A DNA stretch of 16,272 nt from an uncultured Oscillibacter sp. (GTDB taxonomy: Bacteria; Bacillota; Clostridia; Oscillospirales; Oscillospiraceae): positions 1-16,272 of the forward strand of contig URKI01000053.1 in assembly GCA_900548505.1 (NCBI GenBank), given 5' to 3'. A model generated the notes under the pieces. The model worked only from the letters and a program-made list of their open reading frames with translations, made no database searches and was not told the origin of the DNA. Positions 7,165 to 13,678 of the stretch are shown one piece after another; the stretch's first letter is position 1; each line of letters begins with the position of its first letter. Both the position numbers and the translations under genes were made by a program.

Positions 7165-7446
7165 TCAGATCTCGTAATCCACGGCCACCCGGTCCACCCG
7201 GATGGACTTGCACAGTGCGGATACCTTTACATGGCGGGGATCGTGCTTGTACGCCTCCAGATCCTCCAGCGAGTCAAACTCGCTGACCAGAACGGCGTCA
7301 TAATTGTCCGCTCCCACGCTGCGGGCCACCTGAGAGGAACGAAGCTGCGGGATCACGCCCTGCAGGCCCCGCAGGCCCTCCAGGAACTGCTCCTGCTCCG
7401 CCTCCGTGCCGGGGCGGAATTTCCACATGACGATATGGCGGATCAT
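7165..7446 (-). CDS. Dabb domain (stress-responsive alpha/beta barrel) protein
   Basis: A 93-residue cytoplasmic protein with the ferredoxin-like Dabb pattern: MIRHIVMWKFRPGTE at the start, then GLRGLQGVIPQLRS, YDAVLVSEFDSLEDLEAYKH and DPRHVKV. Dabb proteins form dimeric barrels; a few are cyclases or decarboxylases, but most have no known role. The ATG at 7446 is one base past the TGA of the aminotransferase gene (TGA-G-ATG) and no good ribosome binding site is visible, so translation is probably coupled. It shares the T-box promoter and the terminator with the aminotransferase, implying a joint role. No specific reaction can be assigned. Confidence 0.88.
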   Translation of the reverse strand: MIRHIVMWKFRPGTEAEQEQFLEGLRGLQGVIPQLRSSQVARSVGADNYDAVLVSEFDSLEDLEAYKHDPRHVKVSALCKSIRVDRVAVDYEI

Positions 7447-7447
7447 C

Positions 7448-8650
7448 TCAGCGGCCCTGCTTTTCGTTGTAGGCCCGGATGCCAAGACCCAGCAGTTCGA
7501 TGGACCGAGTCACGTCCTCGGGGTTGGTCACATAGGCGATGCGCACCTTGTTGCGGCCCAGGGCGGGATCGGTGTAGAAGCCCTCGGCGGGGGTGACCAT
7601 GACGGTCTCGCCGTTATCCTGGAACTCCTGCAGCAGGAAGTACTGCAGCTTTTCCGCGTCGTCCACCGGCAGCGTCACCATCAGGTAGAAAGCGCCCTCG
7701 GGGCTGCGGAACTCCACGCCGGGGATCTTGGAAAGCGCCTCCACCACGGCATCCTTGCGGCGGCGGTACTCCTCCCGCACGGAGGTATAATATTCAGGCT
7801 GGAGCCGGTCGTACATGGCGGCGGCGCCCACCTGGTCCAGCGTGGCGGTGCAAAGACGGCCCTGGCACAGCTTCATGGCCTGATCCATCAGCTCCCGGTT
7901 GCGGGAGATGAGGGCACCCACACGGGCACCGGTGGCGGAAAAGCGCTTGGACACGGAGTCGATGACCACCACGTTTTCGGCGGCGTCCTCCATCTCCAGC
8001 ATGGAGCTGACCTTCTCGCCGGTGTAGATGATCTCGCGGTACACCTCGTCGCTGATGAGGAACAGGTTATGCTCCTTGGCGATGTCGGCCATCAGGCGCA
8101 TCTCCTCCCGGCTGAGCACCACGCCGGTGGGGTTGCCGGGGTTGGTCATGAGGATGGCACGGGTGCGCTCGGTGATCCGGGGCTCGATGAGCTCCCGCTT
8201 GGCAAACCGGTAGCCCTCCTCCGGAGAGGTGGGGATGGGCATGATCTTGCCGCCGGTGATATTGACGAAGGTGGTGTAGTTGGGATAGAAGGGCTCAGGC
8301 ACCAGCACCTCGTCGCCCTCGTCCAGGATGCAGGAGAGGACGATCTGCAGCGCCTCGCTGCCGCCGTAGGTGGCCAGGATGTCGTCGCAGGTGATGTGGA
8401 AGCCCAGGCTCTCATAGTAGCGGCGGGTGGCCTCCAGGAAGCAGTTTTCACCGGGGGCGGGCGCATAGGCCAGGACGCTGTCGCTGAAGTGGGCCACGGC
8501 GTCGAAGAACTCCTTGGGCGTCTCGATATCCGGCTGGCCGATGTTCAGGTGGTGGACGGTGAGTCCCTTTTCCACCGCCGCGACTTCATAGGGGTAAAAC
8601 TTGCGCACGGGCGAAAGCTCGCACCGCTGGATCTTACTGGAAAATTTCAT
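7448..8650 (-). CDS. Class I pyridoxal-phosphate aminotransferase, possibly alanine-forming
   Basis: A fold-type I aminotransferase of 400 residues, cytoplasmic, moving an amino group between an amino acid and a 2-oxo acid. Cofactor residues are in place: NPGNPTG with Asn173, ISDEVYR with Asp201 and Tyr204, the Schiff-base Lys235 in DSVSKRFSATGARVG with Arg243, and the carboxylate-binding Arg in NKVRIAY near the C-terminus. The ATG at 8650 has AGGGAGG 7 bases upstream. A T-box leader controls the gene, so its product or substrate amino acid is probably the one sensed. My reading of the specifier as GCC suggests alanine (pyruvate plus glutamate), which is an inference. Aspartate, aromatic or another amino acid remains possible. 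Confidence 0.92.
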   Translation of the reverse strand: MKFSSKIQRCELSPVRKFYPYEVAAVEKGLTVHHLNIGQPDIETPKEFFDAVAHFSDSVLAYAPAPGENCFLEATRRYYESLGFHITCDDILATYGGSEALQIVLSCILDEGDEVLVPEPFYPNYTTFVNITGGKIMPIPTSPEEGYRFAKRELIEPRITERTRAILMTNPGNPTGVVLSREEMRLMADIAKEHNLFLISDEVYREIIYTGEKVSSMLEMEDAAENVVVIDSVSKRFSATGARVGALISRNRELMDQAMKLCQGRLCTATLDQVGAAAMYDRLQPEYYTSVREEYRRRKDAVVEALSKIPGVEFRSPEGAFYLMVTLPVDDAEKLQYFLLQEFQDNGETVMVTPAEGFYTDPALGRNKVRIAYVTNPEDVTRSIELLGLGIRAYNEKQGR

Positions 8651-8696
8651 GATAATGCCTCCCTGATTTTGTTTCGCGATGCCCTGGATGCATATG

Positions 8697-8722
8697 CGGC
8701 GGCGCTGACAGGTACGCCGCCG
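8697..8722 (-). other. Leader hairpin downstream of the T-box terminator
   Basis: CGGCGGCG (8715-8722 on the minus strand) pairs with CGCCGCCG (8697-8704) over a ten-base loop, between the T-box terminator and the aminotransferase start. It has no U-run. It could stabilise the mRNA 5' end left after read-through. Confidence 0.4.
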
Positions 8723-8730
8723 GTGGGAAT

Positions 8731-8761
8731 AAAAAAACGCCCCTGACTAATGTCAGGGGCG
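8731..8761 (-). terminator. T-box regulated intrinsic terminator
   Basis: A perfect 10 bp stem (8752-8761 with 8738-8747) around a four-base loop is followed on the minus strand by seven T (8731-8737). The 5' arm overlaps the bases used by the antiterminator, giving the usual either/or switch. Confidence 0.95.
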
Positions 8762-8962
8762 AAAGATACTTCCACGGTACCACCCTGATCTGCCCTTCAT
8801 AAAAAGGGCATCTCATGTCATCGGATAACGGTGATGAACCGTTCCGCTCCTCGCGGACCGCTCCAAAGTGGCGTGCTTCATGGCGTTGGCTGAGGGCTTT
8901 CACCCGTTCCCTCTCGCTGATAGCCGGTTTCACGAAGCTGGCTTTGTCATCGCTTTTATACG
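8731..8962 (-). ncRNA. T-box riboswitch leader (tRNA-sensing) of the aminotransferase operon, alanine (GCC) specifier proposed
   Basis: The minus strand carries the T-box core AGGGTGGTACCGTGG (8772-8786), whose UGGU would pair with the ACCA end of an uncharged tRNA with discriminator A. Its AGGG can pair with CCCT (8755-8758), an antiterminator that excludes the terminator below. Stem III is 8804-8810 with 8791-8797; another hairpin is 8838-8843 with 8827-8832. In Stem I, GCTTCGTG (8931-8938) pairs with CATGAAGC (8875-8882), and CAAAG near 8945 pairs with CTTTG near 8866. That leaves the 3' loop strand ACGCCA, with GCC (8870-8872) followed by A as the best specifier codon. The T-box identity is near certain. 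The alanine reading is a hand fold; a shifted fold would expose other triplets. Confidence 0.93.
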
Positions 8963-8968
8963 TTCACC

Positions 8969-8996
8969 ATTATACGTCTTTGGCAGGGTTTGTCAA
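8969..8996 (-). promoter_or_regulatory. Perfect sigma-A promoter of the T-box operon
   Basis: TTGACA (8991-8996) and TATAAT (8969-8974) on the minus strand are spaced by 16 bases. Initiation near 8962 places the whole T-box leader in the transcript. The -35 lies 20 bases past the ftsK stop codon. Confidence 0.9.
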
Positions 8997-9016
8997 GACG
9001 GAAGTACGAAAAAAGC

Positions 9017-11641
9017 TCAATCTTCTCCGTCGGCAGGGCTCTGGGCCTCCGGTGCGGAGCCCATCTGCATCTCCTGCCACTTTTCCCGGGTAATGAGCAG
9101 CTGCCGGGGCTTGGAGCCCTCGAACGGGCCCACGATCCCCCGCTCCTCCATCTGGTCCACCAGACGGGCGGCACGGGAATAGCCCAGCTTCAGCCGCCGC
9201 TGCAGCATGGAAACGGAGGCCTGTCCCGTCTCCAGCACCACGTCCACGGCGGCGGGCAGCAGCTCGTCGCCCTCGTCGTCGGAAGGCTCCGCCGCAGCAC
9301 CCTTGGCGCCGCCCTTTTCCTTTTCCTGCACGGACTCTTCGATCTTGGCCATGACCTCGTCGGAGTAGTGGGCCTCGCCGCTTTGCTTAACGAAGGCCAC
9401 CACCTGCTCGATCTCCTCCGGGGAGATGAAGCAGCCCTGTACCCGGGTGGGCTTTCCGGCGCCCAGGGGCGCGTAGAGCATATCGCCCCGGCCCACCAGC
9501 TTTTCCGCGCCGGTATTGTCCAGGATGATGCGGGATTCCAGAGAGGACGCCACGGCAAAGGCGATGCGGCTGGGGATGTTGGCCTTCATGAGGCCGGTGA
9601 TGACGTCGGCAGAGGGACGCTGGGTGGCGATAACCAGATGCACGCCGGCAGCACGGCCCATCTGGGCCACCCGGCAGATGGACTCTTCCACCTCCTTGGC
9701 AGCCACCAGCATCAGGTCTGCCAGCTCGTCGATGACCACCACCACACTGGGCAGGGTCTCCAGCTCGTCGGTGGTGCGGGCCAGGCGGTTATATTCCTCC
9801 AGCTTCTTCACGCCACGCTCGGAGAAAGTCTTGTACCGCTTCATCATCTCAAACACGGCCCACTGCAGCGCGCCCGCGGCCTTCTTGGGGTCCGTCACCA
9901 CAGGGATGAGCAGATGGGGAATGCCGTTGTAGGGCGCCAGCTCCACCATCTTCGGGTCCACCATGATAAAGCGCACCTGGTCCGGCGTGGACTTGTACAA
10001 AAGGCTCACGATGAGGGAGTTGGTACACACGGACTTACCGGAACCGGTGGTGCCGGCAATAAGCACATGGGGCAGCTTTTCGATGTCGCCCACGATGCAC
10101 CGGCCGCTGATGTCCTTGCCCAGGGCAAAGGCCACCTTGGACTTATGCTCCGTAAAGGCCCGGGACTCGATCACGTCCCGGATAAGTACCGGCGTCACCT
10201 GCTTGTTGGGCACCTCGATGCCCACCACGGAGATCTTGTCGGGGATAGGCGCGATGCGTACGCCGGTGGCGCCCAGGGCCAGGGCGATGTCGTCGGCCAG
10301 GTTCGTGATCTTGCTGAGCTTGACGCCCTGGTCCAGCACGAACTCATAGCGGGTGACGGAGGGGCCATGGATCACATCGCCGGGCGTGGCGTCCACGCCG
10401 AAGCTGGTGAGGGTCTCCGCCAGGCGGCGGGAGTTATTGCGCAGCTCGGCCCCGGCCTCGGCAAAGTTCTCCTGTCTCCCCTGCTCCAGCAGGGTGATGG
10501 GCGGGAACTGGTACTCGTCCCCTTCCACGGCCATCTTTTCCTGGATCTCCGCCGTAACAGCGGCGGTCTGCTCCGCCACCTCCCGGGCAAGGGACTGCTT
10601 CTCCCGTTTGCCCGTGTTCTCCTCCGGCGCCACAGGCGTCTCCGCCGCCGGGCGGGCCTCCTGCACAGGAATGGGTTCCGGCACAGGACTCGTCTCCGCT
10701 GCAGCGGGCCGGACCGGCGCGGCGCTCACGCCGGCAAAGGGCCGGGTCGTCTCCACCGCGGCGGCAGGGATGGCCGGCGTCCGTTTGATCTCCCGTTTGG
10801 GTTCCGTCTCCCGCTTGGGCTCCGTCTCCGGCTCGGAGAGCACCTGGTCCGGCGTTCTCTGCTGGTCGGACTTGTGACGGAAGAAGCCGGTAAAGCGGCC
10901 GGGCTCCTTCTTTTCCTCCCGGGGCGCGGCAGACGGTGCCTCCGCCCCATCCAGCGGGATATCGATGACGGTCCGGCGCGGTTCCGCACTGCGGCGCACC
11001 GGCTCCAGCGGCGTTACATGGATGCGGGGCTCCTCCGGCTCATACTGTGGACGGCTGCGGTGCTTTTCCAGCATGGCCCGGATGGTCACCTGCAAAGAGA
11101 CCATCCCAGCCCCCGCCAGCAGCGCCGTAAACAGAATGATGGAGGCCACCTTGGAAAATACCCGCACGAAGCCCTCCGCAATGGTGCCGCTGACGGCACC
11201 GCCGGAGGTCACAGCGGTACCCGTGACCCAGAACTGCTTGAGCGTCCCCGCAGAGGCGGGAAACTCCACCTTGCACAGCACCATGTGGCACAGCGCGCCC
11301 AGCAGCACCGGCAGCAGCAGCGTGCAGGTCACGCGCAGCTGCACTGGCCGCCCGTGGTGGAATACCAGGATCAGCCCCGCCAGCAGCAGGGAGGGGCCGG
11401 CCAGATAGTAGCCATAGCCGAAAAGGCCCTTCAAAAGCTTGGCGAACGCATTGATGAAAATGGCCTCAATGCCGAAATAACTGACAAATACACATAGCGC
11501 CAGCACCAGAAAGGTCACGCCCCAGATCTCCCGGCGGACCGGCTTTTTCGGCGGCGGAGCTGCCTTCCTGGTCCGGCTGGAGCCGCTGCGGGATGTACTT
11601 TTTTTCTTTGCGGCAGTGGATTTCTTTTGTGTGGCAGCCAC
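9017..11641 (-). CDS. ftsK: DNA translocase FtsK/SpoIIIE
   Basis: A membrane-anchored ATP-driven motor that pumps chromosomal DNA during division or sporulation; 874 residues. Four N-terminal membrane helices lie at about 40-60, 76-95, 104-124 and 164-187, after a basic, Ser/Lys-rich cytoplasmic tail. A charged, proline-rich linker runs from about 190 to 400. The motor follows: PHVLIAGTTGSGKS with Walker A 530-537, VVVVIDELADLM with Asp638-Glu639 (Walker B), and VIATQRPSADVITGLMKANI. The C-terminal gamma winged helix (ASVSMLQRRLKLGYSRAARL, then GPFEGSKPRQ) reads the orienting DNA sequences. The GTG at 11641 has AAGGAGG about 7 bases upstream. It lies 28 bases after uppP and is probably co-transcribed. 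No intrinsic terminator follows it. Sequence alone does not separate a vegetative from a sporulation role. Confidence 0.96.
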   Translation of the reverse strand: MAATQKKSTAAKKKSTSRSGSSRTRKAAPPPKKPVRREIWGVTFLVLALCVFVSYFGIEAIFINAFAKLLKGLFGYGYYLAGPSLLLAGLILVFHHGRPVQLRVTCTLLLPVLLGALCHMVLCKVEFPASAGTLKQFWVTGTAVTSGGAVSGTIAEGFVRVFSKVASIILFTALLAGAGMVSLQVTIRAMLEKHRSRPQYEPEEPRIHVTPLEPVRRSAEPRRTVIDIPLDGAEAPSAAPREEKKEPGRFTGFFRHKSDQQRTPDQVLSEPETEPKRETEPKREIKRTPAIPAAAVETTRPFAGVSAAPVRPAAAETSPVPEPIPVQEARPAAETPVAPEENTGKREKQSLAREVAEQTAAVTAEIQEKMAVEGDEYQFPPITLLEQGRQENFAEAGAELRNNSRRLAETLTSFGVDATPGDVIHGPSVTRYEFVLDQGVKLSKITNLADDIALALGATGVRIAPIPDKISVVGIEVPNKQVTPVLIRDVIESRAFTEHKSKVAFALGKDISGRCIVGDIEKLPHVLIAGTTGSGKSVCTNSLIVSLLYKSTPDQVRFIMVDPKMVELAPYNGIPHLLIPVVTDPKKAAGALQWAVFEMMKRYKTFSERGVKKLEEYNRLARTTDELETLPSVVVVIDELADLMLVAAKEVEESICRVAQMGRAAGVHLVIATQRPSADVITGLMKANIPSRIAFAVASSLESRIILDNTGAEKLVGRGDMLYAPLGAGKPTRVQGCFISPEEIEQVVAFVKQSGEAHYSDEVMAKIEESVQEKEKGGAKGAAAEPSDDEGDELLPAAVDVVLETGQASVSMLQRRLKLGYSRAARLVDQMEERGIVGPFEGSKPRQLLITREKWQEMQMGSAPEAQSPADGED
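10790..10825 (-). repeat. Two tandem 18-base repeats in the ftsK linker
   Basis: CTCCCGTTTGGGTTCCGT is followed directly by a copy with two C-for-T changes. It encodes TEPKRE twice (residues 273-284) in the disordered linker, with a degenerate trace on each side. This is probably a slippage-prone length polymorphism. Confidence 0.7.
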
Positions 11642-11669
11642 GTTGAACCTCCTTAGGATAGAAAAAGCG

Positions 11670-12503
11670 TCACTTCTGCACCAGCGTCATCACCAGCGTC
11701 AGCGCGCCGACGATCCAGCAGTAATAGGCGAAAAAGCCGAACCGGCCCTTCTCCGCGATCATTTTCAAAAGACGGATGCAGGCATAGCCCACCACAGCGG
11801 CCACGGCCACGCCCACCAGGTAGACCGGCACGTCTCCCCAGATGATCCCGGCCTCAAAGGCGTCCTTCAGGCTGAGGATGTTGGCGCCCAGAATGGCGGG
11901 GATGGACATGAGGAACGAGTAGCGCACGGCGAATTTGCGGTCAAAGCCCACAAAGCACCCAGCGGTGATGGTGGTGCCAGAGCGGGAAATGCCCGGGCAG
12001 GTGGCGATGGCCTGGCCAACGCCCACCAGCAGCGCGTCCACCAGTGTGGCGGACTTTTCCGTCTTGCGGCCCTTTTTCACCCGGTCGCTGGCAAAGAGCA
12101 GGCAGCCGGTGACAAGCAGGGCACCTGCCACGAAGTACATGTTGTCCGCCAGGCCCTCCACCAGGTCCTTCACCGGCAGCACCACGAAAAGGGGCAGGGT
12201 GCTCACGATGATGAGCAGGATCAGCCGCCGGGCAGGCGGCACGGGGTTGGGCGTGGAATGGCGGGCCAGATCCCGGGCGCCGGCGATCAGCTCTGCGATC
12301 ATGTCCCGGATATCGGACCAGTAGGCAATGAACACCGCCACCAGCGTGCCCAGGTGCAGCAGCACGTCAAAAAACTCCGGGGTTTTCATGCCGCTGGTGT
12401 GGAGCAGATGCTCGGCGATGGCCAGGTGTCCCGAGCTGGAAATGGGCAGGAACTCGGTGATGCCCTGGATGAGGCCCAGGATCACAGATGAAAACAAAGT
12501 CAT
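11670..12503 (-). CDS. uppP: Undecaprenyl-diphosphatase (UppP/BacA)
   Basis: An integral membrane phosphatase that converts undecaprenyl diphosphate to the monophosphate, recycling the lipid carrier for peptidoglycan and other wall polymers; family overproduction gives bacitracin resistance. It has 277 residues, the normal length. The active-site motifs are GLIQGITEFLPISSSGHL near the N-terminus (Gln13, Glu17) and CPGISRSGTTIT (Arg174). Seven or more hydrophobic helices are visible. The ATG at 12503 has AGGAGG 8 bases upstream; the in-frame TTG at 12509 is too close to that site. First gene of a likely uppP-ftsK unit, with its own extended -10 promoter after the rnc terminator. Confidence 0.96.
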   Translation of the reverse strand: MTLFSSVILGLIQGITEFLPISSSGHLAIAEHLLHTSGMKTPEFFDVLLHLGTLVAVFIAYWSDIRDMIAELIAGARDLARHSTPNPVPPARRLILLIIVSTLPLFVVLPVKDLVEGLADNMYFVAGALLVTGCLLFASDRVKKGRKTEKSATLVDALLVGVGQAIATCPGISRSGTTITAGCFVGFDRKFAVRYSFLMSIPAILGANILSLKDAFEAGIIWGDVPVYLVGVAVAAVVGYACIRLLKMIAEKGRFGFFAYYCWIVGALTLVMTLVQK

Positions 12504-12538
12504 GGGCAAAGCCTCCTAATTTTGCTCAGAATGAAGTC

Positions 12539-12567
12539 AGTATAGCACGGTTGGGGCAAAAATTCCA
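12539..12567 (-). promoter_or_regulatory. Extended -10 promoter of uppP (and ftsK)
   Basis: TGC-TATACT (12539-12547, minus strand) is an extended -10 element with a poor -35 (TGGAAT, 12562-12567) at 17 bases. It lies between the rnc terminator and the uppP ribosome binding site. Confidence 0.6.
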
Positions 12568-12587
12568 GCGGTATTTCCCGAAAGCAA

Positions 12588-12609
12588 GAGAGCCGCCGAA
12601 GCGGCTCTC
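12588..12609 (-). terminator. Terminator of the acpP-rnc unit with UUCG tetraloop
   Basis: A perfect 9 bp stem (12601-12609 with 12588-12596) closes a TTCG loop on the minus strand, a very stable tetraloop. It is followed by the imperfect U-rich run TTGCTTTC and sits 13 bases after the rnc stop codon. Confidence 0.8.
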
Positions 12610-12622
12610 CCAGGGTATGATA

Positions 12623-13306
12623 TCACTGTCCCTCCAGGCGGCTGAGGGCGTCTTTGGCGGCAGACTGCTCCGCCTCCTTTTTGCTGTGCCCGGAGCCGGT
12701 GCCCACAGGCTGGTCGTTGAGCAGCACCTGGGCCCGGAAGGTCTTGTCGTGGTCAGGGCCCTCCTCGCCGATCATCCGGTAGCTGAGCACCTGATCCGCC
12801 TGCCGCTGGATCAGCTCCTGCAGGGCGGTCTTGTAGTCCCGGCGGCGCTCCTCCACCGCCTCCTCCTTCTCCGCATCCAGCAATACCCGGTGGATGAGGT
12901 CGGAGGCGGCGCCGATGCCGCCGTCCAAGTACACGGCGGCAAATACCGCCTCCGTGGCGTCGGCCAGGATGGAGGTACGCTGGCGTCCGCCGCCGGCCTC
13001 CTCGCCCCTGCCCAGCTTCAGATAGGCGCCCAGGTCCAGCTTGCGGGCCACCTCATAGAGGCTCTGCTCGCACACCAGGGCGGCCCGGATCCTCGTCAGA
13101 TCCCCCTCCGGCAGATCCGGGTGCTGGACAAACAGGAACTCCGCCGTGACGAAGCCCAACACAGAATCCCCCAAAAACTCCAGCCGCTCATTGCTGCGCC
13201 GTCCGGCGGAGCGATGCTCGTTGGCGTAGGAGCTGTGGCTCAGCGCCTCATGGAGCAGTCCGGGGTCCCGGAACGTATAATTCAGTTTCTTTTCCAGCTC
13301 CTGCAT
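12623..13306 (-). CDS. rnc: Ribonuclease III
   Basis: A double-strand-specific endoribonuclease that processes rRNA precursors and structured mRNAs; 227 residues. The signature ERLEFLGDSVLG (40-51) carries Glu43 and Asp47, and DATEAVFAAVYLDGG carries Asp116 and Glu119, the four magnesium ligands. A C-terminal double-stranded-RNA-binding domain occupies about 155-226 (DYKTALQELIQ, then GSGHSKKEAEQSAAKDAL). The ATG at 13306 has GAGG 6 bases upstream; the longer frame from the GTG at 13318 would start inside that site. It lies 46 bases after acpP with a hairpin between. The order plsX, acpP, rnc is common in Firmicutes, but smc and ftsY, which often follow, are replaced here by uppP and ftsK. 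Confidence 0.97.
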   Translation of the reverse strand: MQELEKKLNYTFRDPGLLHEALSHSSYANEHRSAGRRSNERLEFLGDSVLGFVTAEFLFVQHPDLPEGDLTRIRAALVCEQSLYEVARKLDLGAYLKLGRGEEAGGGRQRTSILADATEAVFAAVYLDGGIGAASDLIHRVLLDAEKEEAVEERRRDYKTALQELIQRQADQVLSYRMIGEEGPDHDKTFRAQVLLNDQPVGTGSGHSKKEAEQSAAKDALSRLEGQ

Positions 13307-13320
13307 ATGGCACCTCACAA

Positions 13321-13348
13321 GGAAGCCCCGCGCAAAGCGGGGCGTTCC
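13321..13348 (-). other. Hairpin between acpP and rnc, possible attenuator or processing site
   Basis: GCCCCGC (13337-13343 on the minus strand) pairs with GCGGGGC (13325-13331) over a five-base loop. A further GGAA/TTCC outer helix gives about 11 bp with one bulged base. The trailing TTCCTTGTG is a poor U-run, so full termination is unlikely. It lies just upstream of the rnc ribosome binding site. Confidence 0.6.
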
Positions 13349-13352
13349 AGAC

Positions 13353-13601
13353 TCAATCTTCTACTTTCCCGGCGATGTAATTGACCACATCGCCCACGGT
13401 CCGCAGGGTGGTCACCACATCCTCCGGCGTCTCACCGATCTCGAACGTGTCCTCCACGCTCATGACCAGCTCCACCACGTCCACGGAGTCCGCGCCCAGG
13501 TCACTTTCGAACTCGGTGTCCATGGTGATCTCCTCCGGGTCGATCTCGAAGTGCTCGGCCACCAGTTCGCGCATAGACTGAAAAATATCCTCGCTAGACA
13601 T
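13353..13601 (-). CDS. acpP: Acyl carrier protein
   Basis: A small acidic cytoplasmic carrier, 82 residues, that holds growing fatty acids on a phosphopantetheine arm attached to Ser39 in LGADSVDVVEL (35-45). The usual motif is DSLD; here Leu is Val, a mild change seen in some clostridial ACPs. The ATG at 13601 has GAGGTGG 9 bases upstream, and the in-frame extension to 13646 overlaps the -10 box. It has its own promoter, so it can be made independently of plsX. PlsX next door uses acyl-ACP as substrate. Confidence 0.97.
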   Translation of the reverse strand: MSSEDIFQSMRELVAEHFEIDPEEITMDTEFESDLGADSVDVVELVMSVEDTFEIGETPEDVVTTLRTVGDVVNYIAGKVED

Positions 13602-13641
13602 AAGAACAATCCACCTCTCAATGGAAATACTTGCTGGGGTA

Positions 13642-13671
13642 ATCATACGGCAACCACTGCGCCGGTGTCAA
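13642..13671 (-). promoter_or_regulatory. Sigma-A promoter of acpP-rnc
   Basis: TTGACA (13666-13671) and TATGAT (13642-13647) on the minus strand are 18 bases apart, in the 77-base gap after plsX. The predicted leader is about 35 bases long. Confidence 0.8.
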
Positions 13672-13678
13672 TAGCAAA

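Noticed and set aside
1520..11497. Very long open frames on the plus strand opposite pepD (641 codons), the OPT gene (676) and ftsK (835)
   Set aside because: They are antisense to genes with full catalytic motifs and have His/Gln/Gly/Ala-rich composition, typical of reading the opposite strand of GC-rich coding DNA. No family resemblance and no suitable starts.
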